From positions 1-64,000 of the forward strand of contig NZ_FNYE01000041.1 of assembly GCF_900108945.1 (NCBI RefSeq): a stretch of DNA of 64,000 bases, written 5' to 3'. The stretch comes from Paraburkholderia diazotrophica (GTDB taxonomy: Bacteria > Pseudomonadota > Gammaproteobacteria > Burkholderiales > Burkholderiaceae). Of the stretch, positions 46,226-54,835 are shown one piece after another; position 1 is the stretch's first letter, and each line of letters begins with the position of its first letter. Position numbers and translations under genes: made by a program. A model generated the notes under the pieces. It was not told the origin of the DNA. It made no database searches and saw only the letters and a list, made by a program, of their open reading frames with translations.

Positions 46226-47299
46226 ATGGCCGACCTGTTTGACAATCCGATGCAACTGATGGGCTTCGAATTCGTGGAATTCGCCTCGCCCACGCCGAAC
46301 GTACTCGAACCTCTGTTCGAGCAGATGGGCTTCACGCTGGTGGCACGTCACCGATCGAAGGACGTGCTGCTGTACCGCCAGGGCGAAATCAACTTCATCG
46401 TCAACCGCGAACCGAACAGCGAAGCCGCGTACTTCGCTGCCGAGCACGGTCCGAGCGCATGCGGGATGGCGTTTCGCGTGAAGGATTCGCATAAGGCTTA
46501 TGCTCGCGCATTGGCGCTGGGTGCCCAGCCGATCGAGATCGCCACCGGACCGATGGAGTTGCGCTTGCCCGCGATCAAGGGCATTGGCGGTGCGCCGCTT
46601 TACCTGATCGATCGCTTCGAAGACGGCAAGTCGATCTATGACATCGATTTCGAGTTCATCGAAGGTGTCGAACGCCGGCCCGCCGGTCACGGCCTGCGCG
46701 TCGTCGACCATCTCACGCACAACGTCTATCGTGGCCGCATGACGTACTGGGCGAACTTCTACGAGAAGCTGTTCAACTTTCGCGAATTGCGCTACTTCGA
46801 TATCGAGGGCGAATACACGGGCCTGACGTCGAAGGCGATGACGGCGCCCGACGGCAAGATCCGCATCCCGCTGAACGAGGAGTCGGGCAAGGGCAGCGGC
46901 CAGATCGAGGAATTCCTGATGGCATTCAACGGGGAAGGCATTCAGCACATCGCGTTCCTCACGGACGATCTGATCCGGATCATCGACAACCTGCAAATGG
47001 CAGGCGTGCCGCTGATGACGGGACCAAACAACTACTACTACGAGGCACTCGATACGCGCCTGCCGGGTCACGGCCAGCCCGTTGGCGAGCTGCAGTCGCG
47101 AGGCATCCTCCTTGACGGCACCACCGCGGACGGCGCGCCTCGGCTGTTGCTGCAGATCTTTTCAAAACCTCTCCTTGGCCCGGTGTTCTTCGAATTCATC
47201 CAGCGCAAGGGCGACGAAGGCTTCGGCGAAGGCAATTTCAAGGCGCTCTTCGAGTCGCTCGAACGCGACCAGATCGAGCGGGGCACGCTCAAGGTCTGA
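46226..47299 (+). CDS. hppD: 4-hydroxyphenylpyruvate dioxygenase
   Basis: A 357-residue Fe(II) enzyme of normal length that converts 4-hydroxyphenylpyruvate to homogentisate in tyrosine breakdown. The metal ligands are visible: His near 162 (RVVDHLTHNV), His near 240 (GIQHIAFLTDD) and Glu near 322 (PVFFEFIQRKGDEGFGEGNFKALFES). The frame is open upstream, but homologues begin at MADLFDNPMQLMGFEFVEFA. No strong ribosome binding site is seen. The amino acid permease and aromatic aminotransferase downstream supply its substrate. Homogentisate dioxygenase and fumarylacetoacetase genes are not in the window. Confidence 0.95.
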   Translation: MADLFDNPMQLMGFEFVEFASPTPNVLEPLFEQMGFTLVARHRSKDVLLYRQGEINFIVNREPNSEAAYFAAEHGPSACGMAFRVKDSHKAYARALALGAQPIEIATGPMELRLPAIKGIGGAPLYLIDRFEDGKSIYDIDFEFIEGVERRPAGHGLRVVDHLTHNVYRGRMTYWANFYEKLFNFRELRYFDIEGEYTGLTSKAMTAPDGKIRIPLNEESGKGSGQIEEFLMAFNGEGIQHIAFLTDDLIRIIDNLQMAGVPLMTGPNNYYYEALDTRLPGHGQPVGELQSRGILLDGTTADGAPRLLLQIFSKPLLGPVFFEFIQRKGDEGFGEGNFKALFESLERDQIERGTLKV

Positions 47300-47358
47300 C
47301 GTGCTCGCAACCCGGCTCATGGGCCGGTTCAATAACACAGATCCCAGCAGGATACGGC

Positions 47359-47379
47359 GCCGGCGTCACAAGCGCCGGC
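47359..47379 (+). terminator. Stem-loop between hppD and the permease gene
   Basis: GCCGGCG-TCACAAG-CGCCGGC is a perfect 7-bp stem. It has no T run, and a second weaker hairpin (CCGGC..GCCGG) lies just upstream. It could reduce read-through or protect the hppD mRNA end. Confidence 0.4.
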
Positions 47380-47474
47380 CGTGACGACTTCGCACCTGTC
47401 GCTTGCCTCACCAGGGCAGGCGAACCGCGAGGCGTGGCGTCCGAAATCAACCGCAGGACACAGGAGAAGACATC

Positions 47475-48857
47475 GTGGCAGACAAAGGGCAGGGCACGCT
47501 CAAACGCGGCCTGAAGAATCGTCACATTCAACTGATTGCGCTCGGGGGCGCGATAGGGACGGGACTGTTTCTCGGCATCGCACAGACCATCAAATCGGCA
47601 GGACCGTCGGTACTGCTCGGTTATGCGATTGCAGGCATCGTCGCTTTTTTTATCATGCGGCAACTTGGGGAGATGGTGGTCGACGAACCCGTCGCCGGTT
47701 CGTTCAGCTATTTCGCGGGCAAGTACTGCGGACAATACGCGGGCTTCGTGTCGGGCTGGAACTATTGGGTGCTCTATATTCTCGTGTCGATGGCGGAGTT
47801 GTCGGCCGTCGGCATCTACATGCAATACTGGTGGCCGGGTCTGCCGACATGGATCTCGGCGCTCGTGTGTTTCTGCGTGATCAATGCGATCAACCTCACG
47901 AGCGTGAAATCGTATGGCGAACTCGAATTCTGGTTCTCGATCGTCAAGGTCGCGGCGATCGTCGGCATGATCGGGTTCGGCGGCTATCTGCTCGTTTCGG
48001 GCAACGCCGGGCCTGACGCGGGCGTGTCCAACCTCTGGCGTCATGGCGGGTTCTTCCCGAACGGCGTCTCGGGGCTCGTGATGGCGATGGCCGTCATCAT
48101 GTTCTCGTTCGGTGGACTCGAGCTTGTCGGCATCACCGCCGCCGAGGCGGATGATCCGTCGCACACCATCCCGCGCGCGACCAACCAGGTGATCTACCGC
48201 ATCCTGATCTTCTACGTTGGCGCACTCGGTGTGCTGCTCTCACTGTATCCGTGGGAAAAAGTGGTTACGGGAGGCAGCCCGTTCGTGCTGATCTTCCACG
48301 CGATGAACAGCAACTTCGTGGCCAACGTACTCAATGCCGTGGTGCTCACGGCCGCGCTGTCGGTCTACAACAGCGGTGTGTACTGCAACAGCCGCATGCT
48401 CTACGGCCTCGCGGGTCAGGGCAATGCGCCGCGCGCGCTGCTCAAGGTCAACGCCCGCGGCATTCCGCTCGTTGCGCTCGGTGTCTCCGCACTCGCGACG
48501 GCCGCCTGTGTGGTGATCAACTATGTGATGCCGGGCAAGGCGTTCGAGTTGCTGATGGGCCTCGTCGTGTCCGCGCTCATCATCAACTGGGCGATGATCA
48601 GCATCATTCATCTGCAATTCCGCCGTGCCAAAGCACGCACAAGCGAAACGACCGTGTTCCGCAGCCTCGGCTATCCGCTCACCAACTATCTGTGCCTCGC
48701 ATTTCTCGGCGGCATTCTCGTTGTGATGTGCCTGATTCCGGACCTGCGCATTTCGGTTTATCTGATCCCCGTCTGGCTCGCTGTGCTGGGTATCGGCTAC
48801 CGCCTGCGCAACCGGCGCGCGGACGCTCCGGTGCCTGAGGGCGTGCCGCTGCGCTAG
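47475..48857 (+). CDS. Amino acid permease, APC family (AroP/ProY group)
   Basis: A 460-residue permease with 12 predicted spans. It opens LKRGLKNRHIQLIALGGAIGTGLFLGIAQTI and contains GSFSYFAGKYCGQYAGFVSGWNYW, SYGELEFWFSIVKV and GGLELVGITAAEADDPSHTIPRATNQVIYRI, all standard for the AAT subfamily (AroP, PheP, ProY). The GTG start at 47475 has AGGAGAAGA 7 bases upstream. Placement between hppD and tyrB makes tyrosine or phenylalanine the likely substrate, by inference. Confidence 0.9.
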   Translation: MADKGQGTLKRGLKNRHIQLIALGGAIGTGLFLGIAQTIKSAGPSVLLGYAIAGIVAFFIMRQLGEMVVDEPVAGSFSYFAGKYCGQYAGFVSGWNYWVLYILVSMAELSAVGIYMQYWWPGLPTWISALVCFCVINAINLTSVKSYGELEFWFSIVKVAAIVGMIGFGGYLLVSGNAGPDAGVSNLWRHGGFFPNGVSGLVMAMAVIMFSFGGLELVGITAAEADDPSHTIPRATNQVIYRILIFYVGALGVLLSLYPWEKVVTGGSPFVLIFHAMNSNFVANVLNAVVLTAALSVYNSGVYCNSRMLYGLAGQGNAPRALLKVNARGIPLVALGVSALATAACVVINYVMPGKAFELLMGLVVSALIINWAMISIIHLQFRRAKARTSETTVFRSLGYPLTNYLCLAFLGGILVVMCLIPDLRISVYLIPVWLAVLGIGYRLRNRRADAPVPEGVPLR

Positions 48858-48869
48858 GCACGCGACCGG

Positions 48870-48900
48870 CCGTGGGACGGCGACAACGGCTGTTCCACGG
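48870..48900 (+). terminator. Stem-loop after the permease gene
   Basis: CCGTGGGAC and GTTCCACGG pair (one G-T) around a 13-base loop, 12 bases after the stop codon. No long T run follows. Confidence 0.4.
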
Positions 48901-48993
48901 TCGAACTGTATTGCGGCGAGTCGACCGCGCTCGTTGAATCTCCCGCGCTCTCACAATCTCCTTGCCATCTCTTTGTCATTCCCAGGAACTGTC

Positions 48994-50199
48994 ATGTTCG
49001 AACACATCGATGCTTATCCCGGCGACCCGATCCTCACGCTGAACGAGAACTTCGCGAAGGACCCCCGGGACAACAAGGTCAACCTGAGCATCGGCATCTA
49101 TTACGACGAGGAAGGCCGTTTGCCCGTCATGCGAGCCGTGCACGAGGCCGAAACGCAACTGCTCGCGGAACCCGGTCCAAAGCCGTACTTGCCGATGGCA
49201 GGTTTTGCGCAGTATCGCGACGCAGTGCAGTCGCTGGTATTCGGCGACGACTCGCCGGCGCGTGCCGACGGACGCATCGCGACTGTGCAGACGTTGGGGG
49301 GCTCGGGGGCGCTCAAGGTCGGCGCGGATTTCATCAAGCGCTACTTCCCAGGCTCACAGGTCTGGGTGAGCGATCCGACGTGGGAAAATCACCGCTTCAT
49401 TTTCGAGCGCGCCGGATTCAGCGTCGGCACGTATCCGTACTACGACGAAAACAGCGGCGGGTTGAAATTCGAAGCGATGCTCTCGGCCATCGACGCACTG
49501 CCCGCGCGCAGTGTCGTGCTGTTGCACGCATGCTGCCACAATCCGACCGGCGTGGACCTGAGCGAGTTGCAATGGACGACCTTGATCGAGGTTCTCAAGA
49601 AGCGCAACTTGCTGCCTTTTATCGACATGGCCTATCAGGGTTTCGGCGCGGGCATCGATGCCGATGCATTCGCGATTCGCGAGCTCGCACGCCAGAACGT
49701 GCCCGCGTTCGTCGCCAACTCGTTCTCGAAGAACTTCTCGCTGTACGGCGAGCGCTGTGGCGGTCTGTCGGTCATCTGCGAGTCGCGGGACGTCGCAGGG
49801 CGCGTGTTGGGGCAGTTGACGAGCGCTGTGCGCGCGAACTACAGCAACCCGCCGACGCACGGCGCGAAGATCGTTGCCCGGGTGCTCACGACACCCGCGC
49901 TGCGGCAATCGTGGGAAGACGAGCTCGCGACGATGTGCAGGCGCATCGTCCGCATGCGCGGCGCAATCCATGATCGTTTGCGCGGCAACGTGCCGGACGC
50001 GCTCCTCGCGCGATACCTGGAGCAGCGTGGGATGTTCACTTACACGGGATTGTCGGCGGAGCAGGTCGACCTGCTGCGTGAGCGGCACGGCGTCTACCTG
50101 ATCCGGTCTGGCCGCATGTGCGTGGCGGCGCTGAACGAGAAAAACGTTGGCACGGCTGCGCAGGCGATTTCGGAGATCTTCTCGCAGGCAACGGACTGA
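48994..50199 (+). CDS. tyrB: Aromatic amino acid aminotransferase
   Basis: A 401-residue class I PLP aminotransferase. It starts MFEHIDAYPGDPILTLNENFAKDPRDNKVNLSIGIYYDEEG, as TyrB/AspC enzymes do. HACCHNPTGVD and DMAYQGFG lie in the cofactor site, the Schiff-base Lys is near 247 in NSFSKNFSLYGERCG, and the substrate-carboxylate Arg is near the end. AGGAA precedes the ATG. It converts tyrosine and phenylalanine to the 2-oxo acids and feeds HppD encoded two genes upstream. Confidence 0.92.
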   Translation: MFEHIDAYPGDPILTLNENFAKDPRDNKVNLSIGIYYDEEGRLPVMRAVHEAETQLLAEPGPKPYLPMAGFAQYRDAVQSLVFGDDSPARADGRIATVQTLGGSGALKVGADFIKRYFPGSQVWVSDPTWENHRFIFERAGFSVGTYPYYDENSGGLKFEAMLSAIDALPARSVVLLHACCHNPTGVDLSELQWTTLIEVLKKRNLLPFIDMAYQGFGAGIDADAFAIRELARQNVPAFVANSFSKNFSLYGERCGGLSVICESRDVAGRVLGQLTSAVRANYSNPPTHGAKIVARVLTTPALRQSWEDELATMCRRIVRMRGAIHDRLRGNVPDALLARYLEQRGMFTYTGLSAEQVDLLRERHGVYLIRSGRMCVAALNEKNVGTAAQAISEIFSQATD

Positions 50200-50365
50200 G
50201 ATTCGATTGGGCGGCGATCCATTGATACCGCCCGTTCTTGCAATGTCATGTAAGCGCGTCAGTGACATACGCGCATTGGACCACATGGTCCGGCGCAACT
50301 GCGTTCCCGGAAATGGAATCCGCGCGTCGTCGGTAAATCCGGGCCACGCGCGGATACACAGGCGG

Positions 50366-50689
50366 CTATTGACCGCCGAAGTAGAGCTGCTTCATCTCGT
50401 CCAAAGAAGCGGGTTGCGCGGTTGCGCGTGAACCCGATCCCGATGAACCGGGCATCACGCCACCGTAGGCGGTTGCTCCGCCCTGCATCCACGCGCGCGC
50501 CTCGGCCGCCTGGATGTCTGCTGGATAATTCGGGTCTTCGCCTTTGGCGGGGTCATAGCCTGCCTGTTCGAGCTGCTGCAACTCGGCGCGAACCTGGGCG
50601 CGCGTCGGTGTCGCATCGTTTTGCGAGAACGCGGCGAGCGGCAATGAAAGCGCCGACGCAGCGGCAACTGCAATCGCGAATGATCTCAT
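50366..50689 (-). CDS. DUF4148 small exported protein
   Basis: A 107-residue protein with GAGGAGGGG before the ATG. A signal peptide (MRSFAIAVAAASALSLPLAAFSQ) is followed by the DUF4148 pattern TRAQVRAELQQLEQAGYDPAKGEDPNYPADIQAAEARAW and a Gly/Ser linker ending in ...DEMKQLYFGGQ. Such periplasmic proteins are abundant in Burkholderia, often in many copies per genome, and have no known function. Confidence 0.9.
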   Translation of the reverse strand: MRSFAIAVAAASALSLPLAAFSQNDATPTRAQVRAELQQLEQAGYDPAKGEDPNYPADIQAAEARAWMQGGATAYGGVMPGSSGSGSRATAQPASLDEMKQLYFGGQ

Positions 50690-51188
50690 GATGACCCCTC
50701 CTCGTAGATGTCAGGGTGCGCCTCGTTACGGATGCAAGACCGTGTAACTGGCCATCGAAGTCTAGGCAGGCAAACCTTCAACTTCGATACGAATGACGCG
50801 GTCTGCAAAAGATCGCGATGTTCGGGTATCACACGAGCATCGTCGCGAAGGACAGGCGGCGCCAGACGACTTGTCCGCAGAGAAAAGACGATCGGGGAAG
50901 GGGAAAATCGCACAGCGCTCGCAGTACGCGGCTGCGCGTCTATGAGAAAGCGTCGCTCACTGTCGGCCATTTTCGGGAATGCCTTCAATAAAATATCCCA
51001 CTGTGATCTGCGCGCGCGCCTCCTTTCATCGCGCTTGCGGCTCGCCGCTTGGCCTTGGCACCGACATCGCAATGATTCGTGCCAGCCAGGGGTCGGGCGG
51101 CTGCAAATGCCTGGCTCGCGCAGCGTCTCCTGCATCTGCGCGGTCAGCGCGGTGATCGCCTTGTCACGCCGTTTCGCCACGCGCGTCA
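50690..51188. other. About 500 bases without a supported gene
   Basis: Open frames of about 165 codons run on both strands here, but their codon choice and composition are irregular and neither shows a known domain. The minus-strand frame (MTRVAKRRDKAITALTAQMQ...) would end just upstream of the DUF4148 start. Its beginning has weak coding character. Confidence 0.35.
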
Positions 51189-51692
51189 ATGGCTCCCGAT
51201 GACGGAAACCCTGCCAAAGGGGACTCCATTTTCGACGCCGGAGATATCGACGGAGATATCAATTCAGCGAGATTCTGGCGCAATATGAGTGTGCTGCAAC
51301 CGTCGTCGAAGGTGGAGGCAGGCGTGGCAAACTTCCCTCGGCTCGATCTGTTGTGTCGGTTATTCCTCGGTTTATTTGTGGGTTTTTTCTGCGTAACTGC
51401 TGCCCTTTTCTCGCGTTACATCATATCGGCGGACCAGTCGCCGCAAGTCACCGTCGTGCAGTCGAAAAGCGCATCGCAAGCCTTGTCGGGAGGCGCTTCC
51501 GCCGTCCCACTTTCATCTGCTGCGCAACACCCGTCGTCGACAACGCCTTCGCGAGATGCTGAGGAAAAGACACTCATCGCGTCGTCGACCTCCACTATCG
51601 TCACGTTCATCGCGGCTGCCGTCATCAGCTTCCTGACTTGGCGGAAGGACAGGGCGAGGGCAAGCAAATCAAAGCGGGACGCGTCGCGCTAG
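51189..51692 (+). CDS. Hypothetical two-span membrane protein
   Basis: A 167-residue frame with two clear hydrophobic segments: LLCRLFLGLFVGFFCVTAALF (about 54-74) and STIVTFIAAAVISFLTWR (about 133-150). Between them is a Ser/Ala/Thr/Pro-rich loop, and the end is basic (KDRARASKSKRDASR). The start is uncertain; ATG 51285 would remove 32 polar residues. No ribosome binding site is strong. Function unknown. Confidence 0.5.
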   Translation: MAPDDGNPAKGDSIFDAGDIDGDINSARFWRNMSVLQPSSKVEAGVANFPRLDLLCRLFLGLFVGFFCVTAALFSRYIISADQSPQVTVVQSKSASQALSGGASAVPLSSAAQHPSSTTPSRDAEEKTLIASSTSTIVTFIAAAVISFLTWRKDRARASKSKRDASR

Positions 51693-51731
51693 TTCCTCGA
51701 ACAGACAAGCTGCGTCTCGATACGTGCGCCG

Positions 51732-52136
51732 TCAGTTATGCGACCTCGCTCGCATGCCGCCCACGCCAACTTTGCCACGCCCGGTTTTGCGAGGCGCAGG
51801 ATTGCAAGAGCGTGGTTTCTTCCTGGAGGCGGCGGCGAGCGTCACCTGATTGTCAGGATAGTAAATAGCCCTGTGCACCATTGAGTGACAGACAGGAGGA
51901 TGATGCCGTTTGAGGGTGAGCTTGACCGTCTCCACGCCGTAATATTTCCCGCTACCCTTGATCAGATTCCCAAGCAGGACCGACAGCGAATTGTCATGTG
52001 AGGCAGGGGCGTTCCGCGACCCGCTCTGGCCGGACCAGGCGTCCGCGCACACGATCGCAAACCAGGCGCCGTTGACGGTGACATATGCTGAGTTCCGGCC
52101 GAGCCCATAGTTCGGATTCTTGACATCGATTGCCAT
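51732..52136 (-). CDS. Hypothetical protein
   Basis: A 134-residue frame. ATG 52136 has AGAGG 9 bases upstream; a GTG at 52145 is possible. The first 85 residues have good coding character (MAIDVKNPNYGLGRNSAYVTVNGAWFAIVCADAWSG and NSLSVLLGNLIKGSGKYYGVETVKLTLKRHH), while the last 35 are basic and irregular, suggesting an altered C-terminus. Not recognised. Confidence 0.5.
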   Translation of the reverse strand: MAIDVKNPNYGLGRNSAYVTVNGAWFAIVCADAWSGQSGSRNAPASHDNSLSVLLGNLIKGSGKYYGVETVKLTLKRHHPPVCHSMVHRAIYYPDNQVTLAAASRKKPRSCNPAPRKTGRGKVGVGGMRARSHN

Positions 52137-52500
52137 GATGGGCACCTCTCGCGAGATTCCAACGCGGATAGTCTAGCCCCGTGCAGCGATCGACGCCGAT
52201 TGCCATATGCTGACGTGTTTTTAGTTACGGGCGAAACGTTCGATTTGTCGGTCGCGCATGGAGAACCACGCGTCGGCAATAAAGCGAATTGCAAGTCATC
52301 GCCATTACATCGATTTGCATGACTGATTATTCTGCATATCTTTGATGACATAGATACATCATAGCGTGACATATTGTCTATAATGGATATAAGTGGATCA
52401 TTCTGCGTTTCGATACGTCCCTGCATACGAGCCAGGTTCAGGTCCATCGCATCGCGTAGCAAAGACGCGGTTGGCCGGCGTGTGAGAAAGGGGAGTGGCA
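52137..52500. promoter_or_regulatory. Upstream region of the universal stress gene
   Basis: An AT-rich area with TATAAT at 52379-52384 as a possible -10 element. TGATG and CATCA arms 9 bases apart (52343-52361) lie where an activator or -35 contact would be. No good -35 hexamer is seen at 17 bp, so activator dependence is plausible. No ATTGGAC-N4-GTCCAAT box is found here. Confidence 0.35.
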
Positions 52501-52962
52501 ATGGCCTCGTTCAAGAGAGTGCTGCTGTGCTACGACGCTACCCGTGAGGGGCGCCGGGCGCTGTGCGAAGGAGCGGAACTGGCGCGGCAATCCGGGGCGG
52601 AAACGCATTTGCTCGCCGTGCTGGACCGGTTGGATCTGGCGTACGGCGCAGACGTTATCCCGGCCGTGCCGCTCGGATCGACAGAGCAGGCAGCGAAGGA
52701 AATACTGGATGAAAGCGTGGGCCGCCTGGCAGAGCTCGGTGTCAAGGTGACTGGACACTTCGTCGTCGGAAATCCGATCGATGAAATCGCCCGTTGCTGC
52801 GACGAACTGAAACCCGATCTGGTCGTGCTTGGGCATCATCGCAGGGGGATGTTTGCGCGTTGGTGGGACGGGCGCGATGACACACGGTTGCTTGACCGTC
52901 TGTCGTGCGCAGTACTCGTGGTGCACGCGCAGAAGGACATCGAGGCAGACGCCGTGTCGTGA
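52501..52962 (+). CDS. Universal stress protein, UspA family
   Basis: A 153-residue single-domain Usp with AAAGGGGAG before ATG 52501. The fold markers are FKRVLLCYDATREGRRALCEGAELARQSGAETHLLAVLD at the N-terminus, and the ATP-binding loop GHHRRG (about 119-124), which is then followed by a longer gap than G-2x-G-9x-G(S/T) before the final strand (CAVLVVHAQ). Usp proteins help survival in growth arrest and low oxygen. It stands alone here. Confidence 0.9.
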   Translation: MASFKRVLLCYDATREGRRALCEGAELARQSGAETHLLAVLDRLDLAYGADVIPAVPLGSTEQAAKEILDESVGRLAELGVKVTGHFVVGNPIDEIARCCDELKPDLVVLGHHRRGMFARWWDGRDDTRLLDRLSCAVLVVHAQKDIEADAVS

Positions 52963-53254
52963 TCATGGCACGTAGCCGGCTACGTCGGCAGCATAAGTGC
53001 TTGCCGCCCGCCGCGAAGGACTCGACTTTAGTAATCGGAAACAACGACCGTGGGTTCAGGGCCGCTCGATCGGGCGTGGTGGTCTCGCTACGAGCCGTTG
53101 CCGTTGACCGGGTCAACCCGGGCCGCTCCGTGATCGACGATCGAGACGATGCCCGTCGCCATGATCATTGCGAAGGCGGTGGGCGGAAACTCCCGTCGCA
53201 AGGATTGACGCGGATTCATACGACCGCATTAGGTCAGGCATCGCCGCGCCGGAT

Positions 53255-53566
53255 TCACGTCTTTTTCACGTAAGCGTTACACCATCCCTTTGCATCGACC
53301 AGCTTGCCGCCATACGTCGGACAGGGGCCCATCGCCGAGCCGGGCTTGCCCTGATAAAGCTGGCAATTGGCGCAAGTTTGCCCTGTCTGATAATGGGGGA
53401 ACCTGGTCTTGTCTACTTTCGCAGCGTCCGTCTTGTAGCCGAGTGCCTGTGCAGTCGGATCGTTCTCGGCAAGCACGGGGGCGTCGGCTCGTGACTCAGT
53501 GGAGAGGGCCGTCGTCGATGCGACGGATGCGGCAAATATCATGAAACGTCGGCGTGAGATTGGCAT
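53255..53566 (-). CDS. High-potential iron-sulfur protein (HiPIP)
   Basis: A 103-residue periplasmic electron carrier. The N-terminus has a Tat-type signal (MPISRRRFMIFAASVASTTALS). The mature domain carries the four cluster cysteines: C-x2-C in TCANCQLY, then MGPCPTYGG and GWCNAYVKK. HiPIPs shuttle single electrons at high potential between periplasmic partners, for example from the bc1 complex to oxidases or reductases. It lies convergent with the stress protein gene across about 290 bases that hold nothing recognisable. Confidence 0.93.
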   Translation of the reverse strand: MPISRRRFMIFAASVASTTALSTESRADAPVLAENDPTAQALGYKTDAAKVDKTRFPHYQTGQTCANCQLYQGKPGSAMGPCPTYGGKLVDAKGWCNAYVKKT

Positions 53567-53600
53567 GATATGGATTCCTACATGTATAGAAGAAAGAATG

Positions 53601-53925
53601 AACGGCGTTTTTCGATCTTGCCCGGGCAGTTCGACTCGACGCTGTTGGAGGCAGCATACGCCATACCTATCGGTCGAAAATCGGCCTGGTCCGCGATTTC
53701 CTCCACACCAACCCGGCGAAGCGCCTGTTGTTCAACATACGTCATATTGTGACATATGAGGTTGAGCGCGGTGTACTGAACTACTACTCGTGGCAACTCG
53801 TCTCAGAAGGCCTTCTCGATGACAGCCGGGACACTACGTTGCGTGATGAGGTGCTGGAGCGGTGGAGTGTCGGTAGCGTTGCCACCTGGAAGAGAACGAC
53901 ATCGCATTGTGTTCACACGCTTTAA
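53601..53925 (+). pseudogene. Unidentified coding remnant without a start codon
   Basis: A smooth frame without ATG or GTG near its beginning reads FFDLARAVRLDAVGGSIRH...GLVRDFLHTNPAKRLLFNIRHIVTYEVERGVLNYYSWQLVSEGLLDDSRDTTLRDEVLERWSVG to a stop at 53925. Only a TTG at 53728 could start it. The composition looks like real protein, and a lost N-terminal part is the simplest explanation. I do not recognise the family. Confidence 0.35.
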
Positions 53926-54260
53926 CGAACGAGCAATCCCTCGTGCATCAGATTGCTGCACAACGTGTCGAACCCAGCGCTGCGGGAGTGTGAGGGAATG
54001 CGGACCTGGATCGGCCCGCCCATTTCACGGCTCACATAGGCGATCAACGTATGCGCGATTCCGTTTCTTCTATACTCAGGCACGACATAGGCATCAAGCA
54101 ACGCGACCGGCGCCTCGGCGGAGCTCGAGCAATGTTCGAACTCGATCCAGCCGACCGGCTCAGCGCGGTGCGATGCCACCGCGCGATTCCCGTCGTCGTC
54201 AATCTCGATGATGATCACATGAGCCGCGCGATCTTTGAAGATAAACGTGCGCATACGCAA
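53922..54260 (-). CDS. GNAT-family N-acetyltransferase
   Basis: A 112-residue short GNAT protein. The acetyl-CoA-binding motif A is seen as LLDAYVVPEYRRNGIAHTLIAYVSREM (about 54-80), with the V-x-P-x-(R/Y)RRxGI pattern. The N-terminal strands carry AEPVGWIEFEHC. GNAT proteins are usually 140-180 residues, so this is a small version that may lack the first helix. Substrate unknown. Confidence 0.65.
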   Translation of the reverse strand: MRMRTFIFKDRAAHVIIIEIDDDGNRAVASHRAEPVGWIEFEHCSSSAEAPVALLDAYVVPEYRRNGIAHTLIAYVSREMGGPIQVRIPSHSRSAGFDTLCSNLMHEGLLVR

Positions 54261-54835
54261 TTAGTCGGGGCCGATCGAAATTTACGGTAGGTGCCGTTCA
54301 CTATCGTCGCGCAAAAACGGCGGACGAACAAGTCATCTCATATACGTTGCAACGCGCATTGTAGGGGTGTCGTATTGTCTTGACTTTGGATGCCTGCGGA
54401 TTTCTGGCGAATCGCGAAACGCTAACGGACCGGCCGGCTTGGTGTACGCGCGAGCAGGCTGTAATGCGAGGGTCACAGGCATTGCTGCGGAAATGCAGTA
54501 CGTCTGGAACGCAGGATACAAAGGCGTTCCATGCATGTCTTCAGGCGGTTACGCGCGTGGCACGCAAATCCTGTTCTTATCAACGGGGCTTGTCCCAATC
54601 GCCTGAAATGGGTTGATTCGAGTATCGTCATTAAACAGGTAGCAGCTGGAGCCCTGGCGATGCCGATCGTTGAGTCCACGTTGACATGAGATGGCCTAGC
54701 GGGTTTTCCCGCAGTCCGGCGACTGGTTCTCAGTTCAGGAGCCGCTGTCGTCCGGTGCCAATCTGGTGGAAGCGTGCAGTCGGGGCGTCCCTCGCACCGC
54801 GTGCACCACGCGCCGCTCATTAGTTAGGAGAAGAC
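54261..54835. other. About 570 bases without a supported gene
   Basis: Short frames on both strands lack start signals and known domains. The end holds TTAGGAG before the MocR start and presumably its promoter. Confidence 0.4.

Noticed and set aside
50275..50293. ATTGGACC-ACAT-GGTCCGG, resembling the repeated palindrome
   Set aside because: The spacing between GGAC and GTCC is six rather than four, and it lies downstream of both neighbouring genes, so it was not counted as a copy.
53736..53758. TACGTCATATTGTGACATATGA as an operator for the HiPIP gene
   Set aside because: The symmetry is imperfect, it is about 170 bases from the HiPIP start, and it lies inside a coding-like frame on the other strand.
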